This document shows positions 1-11,208 of a stretch of DNA of 49,885 nt, one piece after another. The stretch is from Macrocybe gigantea (Eukaryota; Basidiomycota; Agaricomycetes; Agaricales; Callistosporiaceae). The notes beneath the pieces were generated by a model. That model was not told the origin of the DNA. It searched no databases and saw only the letters and a program-made list of their open reading frames with translations. The stretch is from the NCBI GenBank assembly GCA_011319805.1, contig SJRY01000094.1, positions 1 to 49,885 of the forward strand, given 5' to 3'. Every line of letters begins with the position of its first letter. The first letter of the stretch is position 1. A program made the translations under genes and the position numbers.

Positions 1-315
1 CGTGGTTAGATTCGGTTAGATGGTAGAAAGAGAATGTACTGACTCGTTCACGGCGACGACTTCGATGCCTTGCATCGTGAGGGCATTTCGAAGGACAATA
101 CGGCCAATGCGACCTGCATGGAGTTTAGTTGCCTGGATCTCTAGTCAAAGTAACAAACGCGTACCGAAACTGCAGAATTAAAGAGAGGGATTACTTCCTT
201 GAAGATGGAGCAGTCGAGGAGTGAGCAGTGACTTACCCGTTATGCCGACTTTTACCTACAAACAGCGGCATCGATGAGACGATGAACGACGAAAGGGAGA
301 GATTGTGCTCACCAT
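1..315 (-). CDS. gpd: Glyceraldehyde-3-phosphate dehydrogenase, 5' end only (runs off window)
   Basis: Glycolytic enzyme of the cytosol; only the N-terminal NAD-binding start is present. Reading from 315 downwards, exons are 315-313 (ATG alone), 255-237, 169-165 (5 nt) and 113-44, with canonical GT/AG borders. They spell M, VKVGI, then GFGRIGRIVLRNAL and a valine-rich strand ending VVAVN, the hallmark N-terminus of GAPDH. Very short first exons are typical of basidiomycete gpd genes. Oddity: exon lengths 3+19+5 leave the last exon one base out of phase. One base is missing, most simply inside the 19-nt exon, where the canonical KVGINGFGR needs an extra base in the Ile-Asn codons. Either this copy is damaged or the sequence has an error. 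Identification is strong; the frame defect is seen directly. Confidence 0.85.
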
Positions 316-368
316 GGTGTTCTAGTGAGTGGATGTATATGTGATGAGTGGAAGAAATCGGGCGGAGG

Positions 369-375
369 TTATATA
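369..375 (-). promoter_or_regulatory. TATA box of the GAPDH gene
   Basis: On the minus strand this reads TATATAA, 54 bp upstream of the ATG at 315, a normal distance for a strongly expressed fungal gene. Position and sequence are seen; promoter function is inferred. Confidence 0.5.
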
Positions 376-752
376 GCGTTGATAATCTTCTTATCGGAGA
401 TTGATTATTTCATGATTTTGTCATTGCCTTTCCTGTTCTGGTCCAACATATTTTGCGTTTTTTCTTTCTGCCACCCCCACGGGCCTCCGCTCACCCCCAA
501 AAATCACGATGTCCGTCCAAACGCATTCGGATCGACTTGGTTCTGAATTTTCTTATTTTTATTTTGCTTTCAAAGACTTGGTATATGACTCGACTCCGAC
601 TCCGAGAAAGGCGTAGCCAAGAAGCATCAAACGTGCCTACGCCACTGCTTATCTCCCTTCAACCGTAGACACCATTAGCACGGTCCAACGTGCTCAGTCG
701 ATTCACTGTAAACTTTGCTCGTTCCGAGGAATACCCACCATTTCAACATTTG

Positions 753-1420
753 TCAACTCTGCTCCGTTGCGATGCTGTCAGTCTTCGTCAAAGTCGAGAA
801 CCGAACGGCCGTCTTGGCTTCACGCGATGCCCGCTCGCAGCTCGTCGGACACACGGTAGATGGCAGCACAGGTATGACTCCACTGCTCCTCTTGTCCAGC
901 TTGCTGTTACCCGTGCGACGCCGACTCCTTATCCATACAATCCGCGCCGTAACCAGATTGACACAGCCAGCCGTTAAAAGGCATGCCGTCAGCGGCAGCT
1001 CGCCCAGCCCGAACTCGTTCCACCGCACGTAGGCCGTAGTGAGGTTGACGCAGCCGGCGAGGAAGATCAGCCAGGCCCCGAAGATATCTGGTTCGCTCCC
1101 GTCGCTGCCGCGTACACTCTCGACGATGCAGAAAACGGCGTAGCTTCAAAGAGATATTAAGGTTATTTTTGGCTCCAGTCGAGGCACATATGCATATCTG
1201 GAGCGTTCTGAGCTTACCCAACGTTCACCAGGCCCAGGACGGCCGGTGTCACATTGGATGGGGCGTGAGATGGCAGGCACTTACTGAAGCGGGCCAAGTG
1301 CATGAGGAATGTGTCCAGAGACGATATTATTGGAAACTCACAGAATGCTTGCATCTAGCCAGTTCATTTTTCGTCTGTCCAGACCTGTGGATATGGGTGG
1401 AAGGTAAAACGAGAGCGGCC
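753..1420 (-). CDS. Multi-pass membrane protein of unknown family, copy 1 (partial model)
   Basis: Not recognised. The best exon begins near 1144 after an acceptor and reads YAVFCIVESVRG, then DIFGAWLIFLAGCVNL and ACLLTAGCVNLVTARIV: two hydrophobic helices, each with a Cys-Val-Asn-Leu motif. Further upstream on the same strand (about 1200-1420) short hydrophobic exons with good splice sites are visible, one containing VTPAVLGLVNVG. The same layout recurs in the neighbour at 1653-2130 (YSIFLAYLL, then FLGACVNLAAIY), so the two are tandem paralogues. The exact start, the number of exons and the 3' end are unresolved; a splice near 900 could give a shorter C-terminus. Likely a 4+ TM integral membrane protein; no function is claimed. 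Confidence 0.5.
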
Positions 1421-1652
1421 AAGGGATAATAGCGATGGCAGACATGTACTATACTTATACTTGTACTTAACAAGAAAAGAGACAAGCTATTCATCAACGT
1501 CCCACGTCATGCTTTATATCAGAGAGATGTAATTGCGAGGAGCATAGCATATGCATGGTGAGTTCTTTCAACATGCTCTTCGAGTTCGTATGCACGTTGA
1601 ACACGCCGTGCCGAAAGAGCGCTAGTCCTGCCTCATATGCCACCAAGAGCAA

Positions 1653-2130
1653 TCACAGCTGCCTGTCCTTCTCCATATTGACCAAGCGCCGTTCTCTCGC
1701 CGTCAAAGGCGTCTTCCTCACCCAGTCGTCTCTCCGTCCTCCATCATAGAACAGCCGTACGACGCCGGACCCAGGCAACAGCGTAGCAGCCCCCTCGCCA
1801 TCATCGCTCGCCCTCCCGCGACCGCGGCTATGGCCCGCAAAGCTGAGCCGGCATGTGAACGCATGCACGCACGCTGCGAGAAAGTGGCACGTCGTCACGC
1901 CCACGTCGGCCGCGGTGCCGCTGAGCTCTTCCCGGCGCAAGTAGATGGCCGCGAGGTTCACGCACGCGCCGAGGAAGGTGACGTACGCGCTGAAAGTGTC
2001 GCTGTGACCCACGGAGCTCGCGTTAGGGTGAAGCAGGTATGCGAGGAAGATGGAGTAGCTAGGCAGCAGAAAAGGCTCTGTCAAGTGCTTGTTAAAGAGC
2101 GAGCTGCGGACGCACCAAAAGTTCGCAAAG
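1653..2130 (-). CDS. Multi-pass membrane protein of unknown family, copy 2 (partial model)
   Basis: Paralogue of the preceding copy. The main exon starts near 2130 after a 'tgcctag' acceptor, with GFANFWCVRSSLFNKHL, then LPSYSIFLAYLLHPNAS, FSAYVTFLGACVNLAAIYLR and a further hydrophobic stretch (TTCHFLAACVHAFTC). The C-terminal tail is polar and rich in Gly, Arg and Asp, ending at the TAG/TAA region near 1653. The spacing of the hydrophobic segments and the CVNL motif match copy 1. The N-terminal exons upstream of 2130 were not found with confidence. Integral membrane protein, function unknown. Confidence 0.5.
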
Positions 2131-2964
2131 CCTAGGCAGAGATCTGCATTTCGGCCGTCAGTTCATCTGTTTGCAGCAACCCCGGATTGTGGGATCAACC
2201 AACCTACACTGCATACCTGGTTAGATCAACTTTCAGAATAAATGAACTGTGGAAATCTACGTACTAGACAGGTTCATCGTGCGGTTCTTGATAATACGAG
2301 TTCATATCCTCTCCTACCAGCGACTAATGGAAGAGCTTGATGGCATAGAGGACCATCGACTTTGGTGTGAAGATACTGGTTTTTATAAGCAAAGGCATGA
2401 CAATGAGAGTGACGTGCGGAGAATCGTCACCATCACCATCATTGGAACGATGCTAAGGAGCCCCGTACTACCTCCCCATGTGAGGTCTCTGGAGGTTGGA
2501 CGTTGAATGAGCACAATTGGCGCTTTCGCTGGTATGAGCGAGGTTCGCCGTGAGGATTGCAATGGCTTGGACCCATCCCGAGCGGAGATTTCATCGGCAA
2601 CCTTTCTCGGCTAGCGGAGGTTGAAATACTTATTCCATCCCAATTTGGATGTCCCGTGACTCCAACGCGATCTTCCTTGCTGAAAGCGACCAGCTTTGAC
2701 GGGCACAACACTCTGGTGTGACACTGACAACGCCAAACGGCGTCCGATCTTCCCTCTTTCATCCTCCACGCTGACCTCGTTCCGGCTGAAAACAAAAAAA
2801 AGACGAGATGCCTCCGACAACGCCAGGAAGTCAGTCGTCCGCTCTTTGAACTTCTTTCTTCCCCGGATGCACGCTCATGCATAGTTCACGTTCGCATATG
2901 TCGTTCTACTGCACCCTCCGAAACAGCTCCCAAAGAGTCTGAGAAGCCACAGCCGATAGGCAAT
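2131..2964. other. Stretch without a supported gene
   Basis: Probably contains 5' exons or promoter of the membrane-protein gene to its left and the promoter of the small gene to its right. Open frames here are short, lack recognisable motifs and show no consistent splice pattern. Confidence 0.3.
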
Positions 2965-3284
2965 ATGGTCCTGATCGTGCTGCTGACGACATGCACAATG
3001 TGTGCGCTTTTTCTGATCTGGAAACGTGCAGACGCGCTCAAGAGAATGGTAACGGAATATCGGTGCGTTTCATTACGTGGGTTTTTGAGCTCTATTCTTG
3101 ACGTTGGTCCCCGTGGATGCCAAGGCTCAAACCCTTCGCAACGTCAGATACGGGACGGATACGGTTGAGCGAAGACGATGGGCCGCCAGCTAGAGAGTTC
3201 ATTGAAGACGATGACGAGGAGGACGAAGGCCATCCGACATCGCAGGATACGCCTCTTGCGAACGTTGGACGGCTACCACGATAA
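2965..3284 (+). CDS. Small single-pass membrane protein with acidic tail
   Basis: Two exons, 2965-3062 and 3125-3284 (intron 62 bp, GT-AG), phase-checked. The protein of about 85 residues starts with a hydrophobic anchor (VLIVLLTTCTMCALFLIW) followed at once by basic KRADALKRM. The C-terminus has GRIRLSEDDGPPAREF and then an acidic run (IEDDDEEDEG). An N-terminal anchor followed by positive charge suggests a cytosol-facing tail on the ER or another endomembrane. I have an impression that short proteins with this GRIRLSEDDGP motif are conserved in basidiomycetes, but assign no function. The 5' leader is short and no earlier in-frame ATG is needed. Confidence 0.65.
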
Positions 3285-3904
3285 GTTGTATCGGGAGAAT
3301 ATCTAACATGAATGAACTATGAGTTGTCCGATCGTTTGGAGGGTGACGGACTTGAAGTAAGTCACCCATGTTTTCCTCTTGCCGTTTGTGTCCTGACTAT
3401 TCGATTTGAGTGATATATATACCCCGTTTTATAGCATTTTCATCCGTGTACTTGTATGATCAGACATTTAATGGACGATAGGCCTTTTCGTCCCTGTTCC
3501 AGCCTCAGCATGCTCAACAAAGTCGACTTCCGCACCTTTTCTACTGGCGATTTGACGCTATAGGGTCCGGAAGATTTGCTAAAGACTGAGGAGGGTATGG
3601 TGTCGACTTTTCTCCCGAATTCAGCGCGTAAAGAGATTATCCCTTTCGCCAATACGCGCGAGCAATTGCTAACTATGTATTCCCCGCTTAGGAGCCGCCC
3701 ATTGATTCCCCATTGCGCCGAAGTTTCTCCACAATTCACGAATGATGGCGGAACAGTATCGCGAACCAGTCTCCTCGTGACCTCATGTCGTGGTGTTCGC
3801 AAAAGAGATATAAATCTCTGAAGGAATGCTCCAATGCGGGCTGCTCTCGCCTACTCGCAATACCATCCCTTCGCTTCTCAGGAGGAAGTCGGCAAGGAAA
3901 CAAA
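3285..3904. promoter_or_regulatory. Intergenic region and promoter of the GH115 gene
   Basis: About 620 bp between the small membrane gene and the GH115 ATG. A TA-rich stretch 'gatatatatacc' lies near 3411. An open frame on the minus strand (3440-3802) has no motif support and is treated as chance. Confidence 0.3.
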
Positions 3905-6900
3905 ATGCTCGGGCGTTGGTTTGTCCTCGGTTTCGCGCTGCTTCTGCGCGAGGCGCATGCGATCGGGCAAGACACCTGCGTCAGTTTCGCGTCTTCTTCG
4001 TCGAGTTTTCCCATCGTCGGCGGAGGCAAAGCGTCTCCTGTTCTCATATCAGCCGACGAATGGCCCGGCGTCCAGCTCGCGGCGTCGGACTTTGTCGCCG
4101 ATATTCAGAGGGTCACCGGCGTAAAGCCCTCCCTCGCCAACTTCACTTCGTCTGCGCGTCCGTCGCCGTCGGCGGGTGGGGTGATCATCGTCGGCACGCT
4201 CGGAAAGTCGTCGCTGATATCCCAAGTCGTGAACAACACTCGGCTAGACGTGTCTTCGATCCAGGGAAAGTGGGAAGCATTCATCACAAGGCAGGTCAAG
4301 AACCCTTTGCCAGGCATCGACAGTGCGTATATCATCGTCGGTGCCGATAAGCGAGGCACGATATATGCGCTCTATGATCATTCGGAGCAGTTTGGTAAGG
4401 ACTTTGATTCGGCTTGATTTCCGCACAATAATAGGACGTTCGATGCTCCACAACCTGCTTCAGGTGTTTCTCCTTGGTATTGGTGAACTCAAGATTCCTT
4501 TCTCCGCGTGTGAACGGTTCTTCCCGGGCGAACGCGTCAATCGTTCACATGGTGGCGCGTCTGCTGACCCGTTTCTCTTGTTTAATTATAGGTGGGCCGA
4601 CGTACCGACGACGAAGCACAGCGAGCTGTTCGTGTCCTCGAGCGGCTGCTCACATGGCTCTCCGACTGTCAAGTATAGAGGCATATTCCTCAACGACGAA
4701 CAGCCCGCCTTGCAGAACTGGGCTGCGGAGAAGTTCACTAATGGCACGACGACGTCACCTCTGGGTTCTCCGTTCAATCACCTTTTCTATACCAAACTGT
4801 AAGTATCCAAGTCAGAATTGGTTTCGCATTGTCGTTGACGAGGTTGCTTTAGATTCGAATTGATGCTCCGTTTGAAGGCGAACTATCTATGGCCAGGCAT
4901 GTGTTCTTTCTGCTCATTAAGTCAGCAGAATTGACCCTAAACCGCGTCTAGCGATGTGGGGGAGGTGAGTTATGCATGCATCCGAGCTGCTAAATATAGG
5001 TTATTCTCAATCCCGAAGCGCTTTCGCTCTTGACGATCCTCAGAATCAATTCCTGGCGGACATGTATGGCATCGCCATGGGTACCAGGTGAGCTCGGAGG
5101 ATGGCTCCAAGCTTTATTGTGATAACTGAGTACTATCAGCCACCAAGAGCCGATGATGCGGTCGACACCGAATGAATTCTCGTTGGTTGGAAAGGGAGAT
5201 TGGAATTACGTCACAAACGCAGACAACATCAAGCAGTATTGGCTCGACGGTACCAAGCGGCTCGCCCATTCGAGTCTGTGTACACACTGGGCATGAGAGG
5301 TTTCGGAGACCGTAAGTCCGACATCGAATTCCTGCATTCTTCTTCCTGATTTTTGTTCTTGTTGCCTCGGCTAGTGCCCTGTCGGAAACGACCAACATTG
5401 AATTGCTTGAACAAGTCATCGCCGATCAGACAAACATACTCAAAAGCGTTTATGGCAATAACATTGAAAGTATTCCGCAAATCTGGACACTCTGTAGGAA
5501 CTTATTGTTGAGTTTGACCGAACGCGTCTATTCACCTCGACGCAGATAAAGAGGTAGAAGGATACTATGATGCCGGGATGACCGTTCCAGACTACGTCAC
5601 GCTCCTCTGGTCGGACGATAAGTACGATGCCGGTCATTCTCCTCTTTACTTTTTTTCTCACTTCTAGCCAGCTGGGGTAACGTTCGTCGATTCCCCACCT
5701 TCTCCGAACGAAACAGAACGGGAGGTGCAGGAGTATACTATCATGTACGTGACTATTCTGTGTTTGATCCATTTTCGATCTAATCAGTCCACTAGGTTGA
5801 CTACGTCAGTGTCGTATACGTGTTTATTTTGGTCCACTAGATTAACGCACACGTACGGCAGGTTGGCGATCCCAGGGACTACAAATGGATTGTGGTATGT
5901 AGAAATCTAGTCTAGTCAGGGAGCAACACTTATGCATAGTTCAGTCTAGCCAGATATCTAAGGTCAGCAGCGCAGTTTGTCGAGTTCCTGGCTGTCATTC
6001 ACAAATAACTCAGATTTACGAGCAAATGTCGATTGCCGTCGATCGCAATGCTACACGACTCTGGATTCTCAATGTTGGTGACCTGAAGCCTTATGAACGC
6101 GAAACCGAGTTTTTCCTTACTCTCGGTTGGAACTCTACGCGTTTCAACCCGGATAACCTCAATGTGTTCCTCACCAGTTGGGCGCAACGGGAGTTTGATG
6201 TCTCTCCCTCAGTTGCTGGCACAGTCGCTGAGATTATTGGGAACCTGACTCGATTCAACGCGAGGAGGAAGCCTGAGCTTCTGAGTCCAACGACCTATAG
6301 TTTGATCAACTATCGCGAGTATGTTTGCTTTTGTGCGTTATCCTCTTTTCCTTACGACGCGCTTCCTCTTTCAACAGAGCAGATACTGTCCTAGCTCAGT
6401 GGGCAACCCTACAAGACGCCTCGACGAAGATATACGACAGTCTTTCAGCGGAAATGAAGCCGGCTTTCTTCCAGCTTGTACACCACCCCGTTTTGGCCAG
6501 TACGAACTTGGGTACCATGGTAGGTCCGTTCCAAGCTTCAGAGGAGAACTCAGTTCACGACCCCCAGTTTGTTGCTGCTGGAATGAACAATATGCGAGCT
6601 TCGCAAGCTAGGGTATGCTCTCCATCTCGCAATTGGAGCTCTGGATCCATTGATTAACCGATATAAATATATCTAGTTGAGCGCAAATGTGCTTGCAGAC
6701 CAAGTGGAACAACTATTCGAACACGATTTCGATCTGGAAACTCAATATCACACTCTACTCGGGGGTAAGAATCTTGGCTCTAGATTGCGCAACTAAATTG
6801 ACGGCAGTCCAGGTAAATGGGATCAGTACGCCAAATCCTGAATGTTCCAAGTCCTCGACTCACTAACTCTCCCTTAGTATGATGGACCAAACGCGTGAGT

Positions 6901-8339
6901 CATTAAATCTCTAGCTGCTTATCACTTCATCTGGCAATTTAACAGATATTGGATATTATTACTGGCAACAACCAATGACTAACGCGTCAGAAAACGTTAA
7001 TTCTCGTTAATTTCACTCACTCATATACCTCTACCAGCATGCCAGCTGTTAATCGCGTTCAGACCAGAAAGCAAGTCTTGGCAGGCGTGATGAGAATTGT
7101 GCCCGAAGGCACGCTGGGAGCTTGGTAAACTGATTTTGCCTGTGAGGCTGTTTTCCATCTTCATTCTTCTTTTTTAAGGCCGGGTGACAATCCAAATCAG
7201 TGTGCGCAAGGATTCAGCTGTCCTCCACCATCTATCACCTTGGATCCCTTTGTGCCTTCCCAAAGTCGCTACATCGACGTCGGAGCCGGAGGGCCAACCC
7301 CGTTCACGTTCACGGTGTCAACCAGCGTTCCATGGTTGCAGCTTTCTCCGACATCGGGTTCCGTCTCCCCAAATCTCCGGAACAACGCGTTTTTGCCAGC
7401 GTGAAGGACTGGAACAGCCTCTCTTCTGGTGCAAACACGGCGACGATTACGTTCAAAGCAACGCCGGAAAATCAACCCTCTCAAACATTCGGAGTGACGT
7501 TCATTGCACAAAAGAACACTGTCCCCGCCGATTTTAAAGGTACGTCTTCTTTTAGGTGTGGCTCGCTTTGACTTCGACTAATAATGCCGATCGGGACAGG
7601 GTTTGTCGAGGGTGATGGCGGTATCTCCATCGAGGCCGCCCATGCATCTAGAAACAACGCCGTAGCCGGTGTAGCTTGGAAAGAACTCCCAGGCTACGGC
7701 CGAACGCTTTCAGGTGTTACACCTTGGCCTCGACTCGGCAACAACGAGCAAAACTTCACCGCAGGAGCTGGTCCAACGCTGTAAGTCGTCGCACAACTGG
7801 CTGCTCTTCTATCCTGCCCCTCACCAAAACCCAACACAGCGAGTATGACTTCTTTAACTTCAACACTTTGAGTGACAGCGGAAAGAATCTCACCGTGACC
7901 ACCTATGTCTCGCCATCCTTCAACTCTGGGGAGTTGGACAGGCCATTGGCCTTTGCTGTACAGATCGACAACTTGCCTTGGCAGACCTCTCATTTCTTCC
8001 CGGCTGCTCCCCCGGGTAGTCTGCCTAATGCATGGAACGGTGTGGACGGTTTCGTCGCGAACAGCATCATCAGTGTCCCTATGACATTCCAAGGAGTAGG
8101 CACAGGAAAGCACGTCCTCAAGGTAAACCCAGTGATCGCACTTCCCCGGGCTGTTCACGCGCCTAACGTCAATGTTACTAGATCGCAATGATTGAGCCTG
8201 CGGTGGTCGTCCAGAAAATAGTCATTAGTGAGTGCGCCTCGTTGTGCCCTTCGAATATTGCGATTCATGATATGTGACAGATACCGGTGGAGTCCAACCA
8301 AGTTACCTCGGACCTCCCGAAAGTGTCCTCATCCGTTGA
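3905..8339 (+). CDS. Secreted GH115 xylan alpha-1,2-glucuronidase, 26 exons, three single-base frame defects
   Basis: Removes (4-O-methyl-)glucuronic acid side chains from glucuronoxylan outside the cell. The start at 3905 gives a signal peptide (MLGRWFVLGFALLLREAHA). Exon ends: 3905-4394, 4464-4482, 4592-4798, 4853-4896, 4952-4964, 5019-5087, 5140-5311, 5375-5493, 5546-5621, 5672-5744, 5796-5804, 5862-5894, 5945-5962, 6014-6318, 6378-6519, 6568-6612, 6677-6764, 6813-6825, 6878-6894, 6946-6985, 7038-7124, 7179-7539, 7600-7780, 7840-8122, 8182-8227, 8281-8339. Family motifs: VSPWYWWADVP, KANYLWPAMWG, YTLGMRGFGD, NWGNVRRFP, WILNVGDLKP, HHPVLAS and GYYYWQQPMT, plus a C-terminal beta-domain. All phases fit except exons 5140-5311, 5375-5493 and 7179-7539, which each lack one base at a C run (5265-5267, 5377-5379, 7377-7380). 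The intron at 4897 starts with GC. Expected length about 1,003 residues, usual for the family. Confidence 0.93.
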
Positions 8340-8495
8340 ACACCTGTTACTTCTCTCGATGAACCGGCAGAAGTCATGAAGTTTGTTCTTTGGTATTTCT
8401 GATTACTAGGATCTTTCGTATAGTACACAAATATGATCTCAAGCTTTGAAAACACGGTCACCTGAGCGCATTGAACGCCGAGCGACAGACTTAAT

Positions 8496-9844
8496 TCACA
8501 TATTTACATGTTCCACCAACGTCTTGATCTCCGCCTCATCTAAGCTCCATTTTTCCCCAAGACCATAATCCGGCCGCTCTCTGTCAGCGATTTCTTGGAA
8601 CCAGTTCTTCAATGTGTCCTTCTGTTCCTGGGAAAGCTGGCCGCTACATGGCACGAGGTAAGTATGGAGGAGCCTTTTACATGGTACTCGATGAGTGAGA
8701 AACCACAGAGAAAATAACATTGAGCTGCGAACCTGATGCTCTTATCCTCGAAATCAAGGTCCACATCGGTCATTTCACCATCCGGCCCATACGGCACAGG
8801 ATTTGTAATCGCGGAGATCACAACGTCCAATATGTCTTGCGTCCGGAACGCGTCCAATGTCAGCTGGGATGTTGATGCCCGTGATGGATCGTGCTGGTGC
8901 GCCGCGTGCGAGTTGGCAAAGATGGGGCTTGAACTACTTGGTGTGTGCATTGGGACGTTTGTTTCAGAGGAGGAAGGGAGTGACGCCGATGCGGGTAGCA
9001 GAAGTGTGTTAAGAAGGAACACCGTTTTGCGACGGACAGATATCTCTGGATCTAAGTCATATTAGCAAGAGAATGTCGATATGAAATGATAGTTTTTGCT
9101 GACCTTGCAGAGCCTCTTTCAATCTGGCCCAGCCATCGACGTCAGCGCCACCCAATTCTTTCACGGCCGGGGCATTGTGCTTCAGAAGCCCCGACAAGGT
9201 GTATATAGCTTTTGAACGGATTTGAAGGGATGATGGTGAGCTGGATGGCGACAAGCAGGAAACAATTGTCGACAGAGGGTTTAACCTGAGGTACTATATA
9301 TTCATCAAATTGGCATTGGCATCGAGGATTATCAGCAGGAGGACTCACCGCGTCCTGGGCAGAGGGATTGTTCTGCAGGGCTGTTCCGATAACCCACAGG
9401 ACTTGAACTTTTATGGCATCGGTGGAATCATCCGATGTTAGCAGGGAATGTAGCGGCTCCCACAGTTCCAGCTTTTCGAGGTCTAAACTTCCAGTTCAGA
9501 GTTGAACCGATGTTGAAATAAGAAAGCTTACCGTTGGCATTGTCAATTGATTCAATTAGCTGTGAAAGGTATCAGAAATTACTATCCACGTAAATACCGA
9601 GCAAGAGAGGGACACAACGTTGATGAGAGCATACCATTTCCAGATGATCCAAGGCCTGAACCCTCTCATCATCGCTGCGCTTAGTGTCAACAGCGACAGC
9701 CATGTCCTCTTTCATCTGTTCCGAATCCGGTTTCCCAAGTATCATGTCAATTATCCCGGGATCCAGGTCTTTGGCCGATTGCGGGTTCGGAGGCTGAGAC
9801 CGCGAGTCGCTGTGTTCGATTGACCATCGTAGCAAAGACTGCAT
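8496..9844 (-). CDS. FES1: Hsp70 nucleotide exchange factor Fes1
   Basis: Cytosolic armadillo-fold protein that triggers ADP release from Hsp70. Six exons on the minus strand, 9844-9635, 9559-9532, 9482-9349, 9293-9104, 9051-8733 and 8673-8496, phase-checked; 352 residues. The N-terminus MQSLLRWSIEHS is the Fes1 start. It continues with MILGKPDSEQMKEDM, LEKLELWEPLHSLL, VLWVIGTALQNNPSAQDAYL, SKAIYTLSGLLKHN and VRRKTVFLLNTLLL: helical repeats with the typical WVIGTAxQNN signature. A low-complexity Ser/Pro/His insert (about residues 225-265) separates the repeats from the C-terminal part. The gene is convergent with GH115 (156 bp between stops). No frame defect. Confidence 0.9.
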
Positions 9845-11208
9845 GCCGAATTATTTTTCTCTGTGCAGAGCGAAGCGTCGGGAAATCAGGCTTATACGGA
9901 TGGAGATTCAGCAGGAACTTTCACGAAGTAGGTAGAAGATCTATCTAATCTAATCTTACTTATCATATGTCGGAGTTAGAATGTGTGGCTTATGTCAGCC
10001 AGTGTTAAATAGTGACTGCCTCTTTTTTTCTTCCGCTGTCCTGTTTTCACTCTACGCACCTGTTGTCGACATTTGTGAGTGCTGCTCCTTTGAATACTTC
10101 GCGTACCAGTCCTAGAAGGACAGTGATGATTAATTTTCAAACCATACTTTACCACATTCCGAACTATCTGTGTGGAAACTTCTATCGATTTCAGCCTTGT
10201 CTGAACACCTATTTTATTTTTTTAACCGCTTTTCTTGAGGATTAAACTAAAACGTCATACTATAGGTCTTTTTTCCATACTGTCATTGCCAGACCGAGTG
10301 AGTTCCTGTTTGATGTCTGTTCCTTTGCATCTATTTTTTTGTGATGAGATTTTCTTTCGATGGGCGGACACGAATGCAACTTTGCCCACACCAAAGTCTC
10401 CTCACGTGTACAAATCGAGGAGGCGGGCAGAGGTGCTTGTTGAGAGTCATCGAGTTACTGACCCTTCTTCTCTTTTCGCCGCTTTCCCCTTCAATTGCCC
10501 TGACGAATACGCTGACACATCCAGTCACAGAAAAATTTTCATAGAAGCATGGAAACTGTTCCTTCCTTACAATGTCATAACTATGAGTATAATTCACGAT
10601 TGCTGCGATTGCTTTTGGTGTTGCGACTTGGACGTTGTTCCCAAAGCAAACCCAACGGGTGTGCCTGTTCACTCTCGAATCCTTCTCTTCAATCCTGCCT
10701 GGAATTAGCCGACACTGTCTCCTCGAGGGGATTATCGAATAGGCCATCAACCGCGCCAATCCGAAGATATTGAATCGGTTTGCAATTGAGCCTAAAGATT
10801 ATCCCTGCCTCTCACAGTGGCGTGTCATATGCCTCTGTGGGAGCTGGACGTTCTCATGTTCAGCCGGGTGCTGTGTGTGGTGAGAATCGTACGACAGGAT
10901 TTCGACCAAGATATCTCTTCGAGAAAAGTAAGAAGTTCTCTTCAGTCATATGAATGTTCAGGTGTCGACGATCTTGCGACGTAGACCAGCGGCCCAGGAA
11001 CGATAATGCCCCGAAAGCCCAACCGGAGCAGTCATGCACTCTCATCTCCGCTCTCTGACCGCCTTCAGGATATAAGGTTCTGACCTCACATCGACGCTAA
11101 TAATACATCGCGAAAGGCCGATGGCAGACTGCTGCAGAAGGGTATAACAAGCGCATTCATTTCGACAGTTGCTCTTCCGACGAACGAAACGCGCTGACGG
11201 ACTTACAC
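9845..11208. other. 1.36 kb without a supported gene
   Basis: Lies between the divergently transcribed FES1 and amidohydrolase genes, so it holds both promoters. The middle (about 10,000-10,800) is T-rich and pyrimidine-rich on the plus strand. Open frames of up to 157 codons on both strands show no motifs or splice-consistent extension. Confidence 0.4.

Noticed and set aside
2439..2882. 147-codon minus-strand frame
   Set aside because: Composition is unlike a folded protein and no link to the neighbouring membrane genes could be made.
3440..3802. 120-codon minus-strand frame upstream of GH115
   Set aside because: No recognisable motif, lies in a promoter region, and competes with a plus-strand frame of similar length.
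10331..10759. 142-codon minus-strand and 157-codon plus-strand frames between FES1 and the amidohydrolase
   Set aside because: Both are equally open in T-rich DNA, without family motifs or flanking exons.
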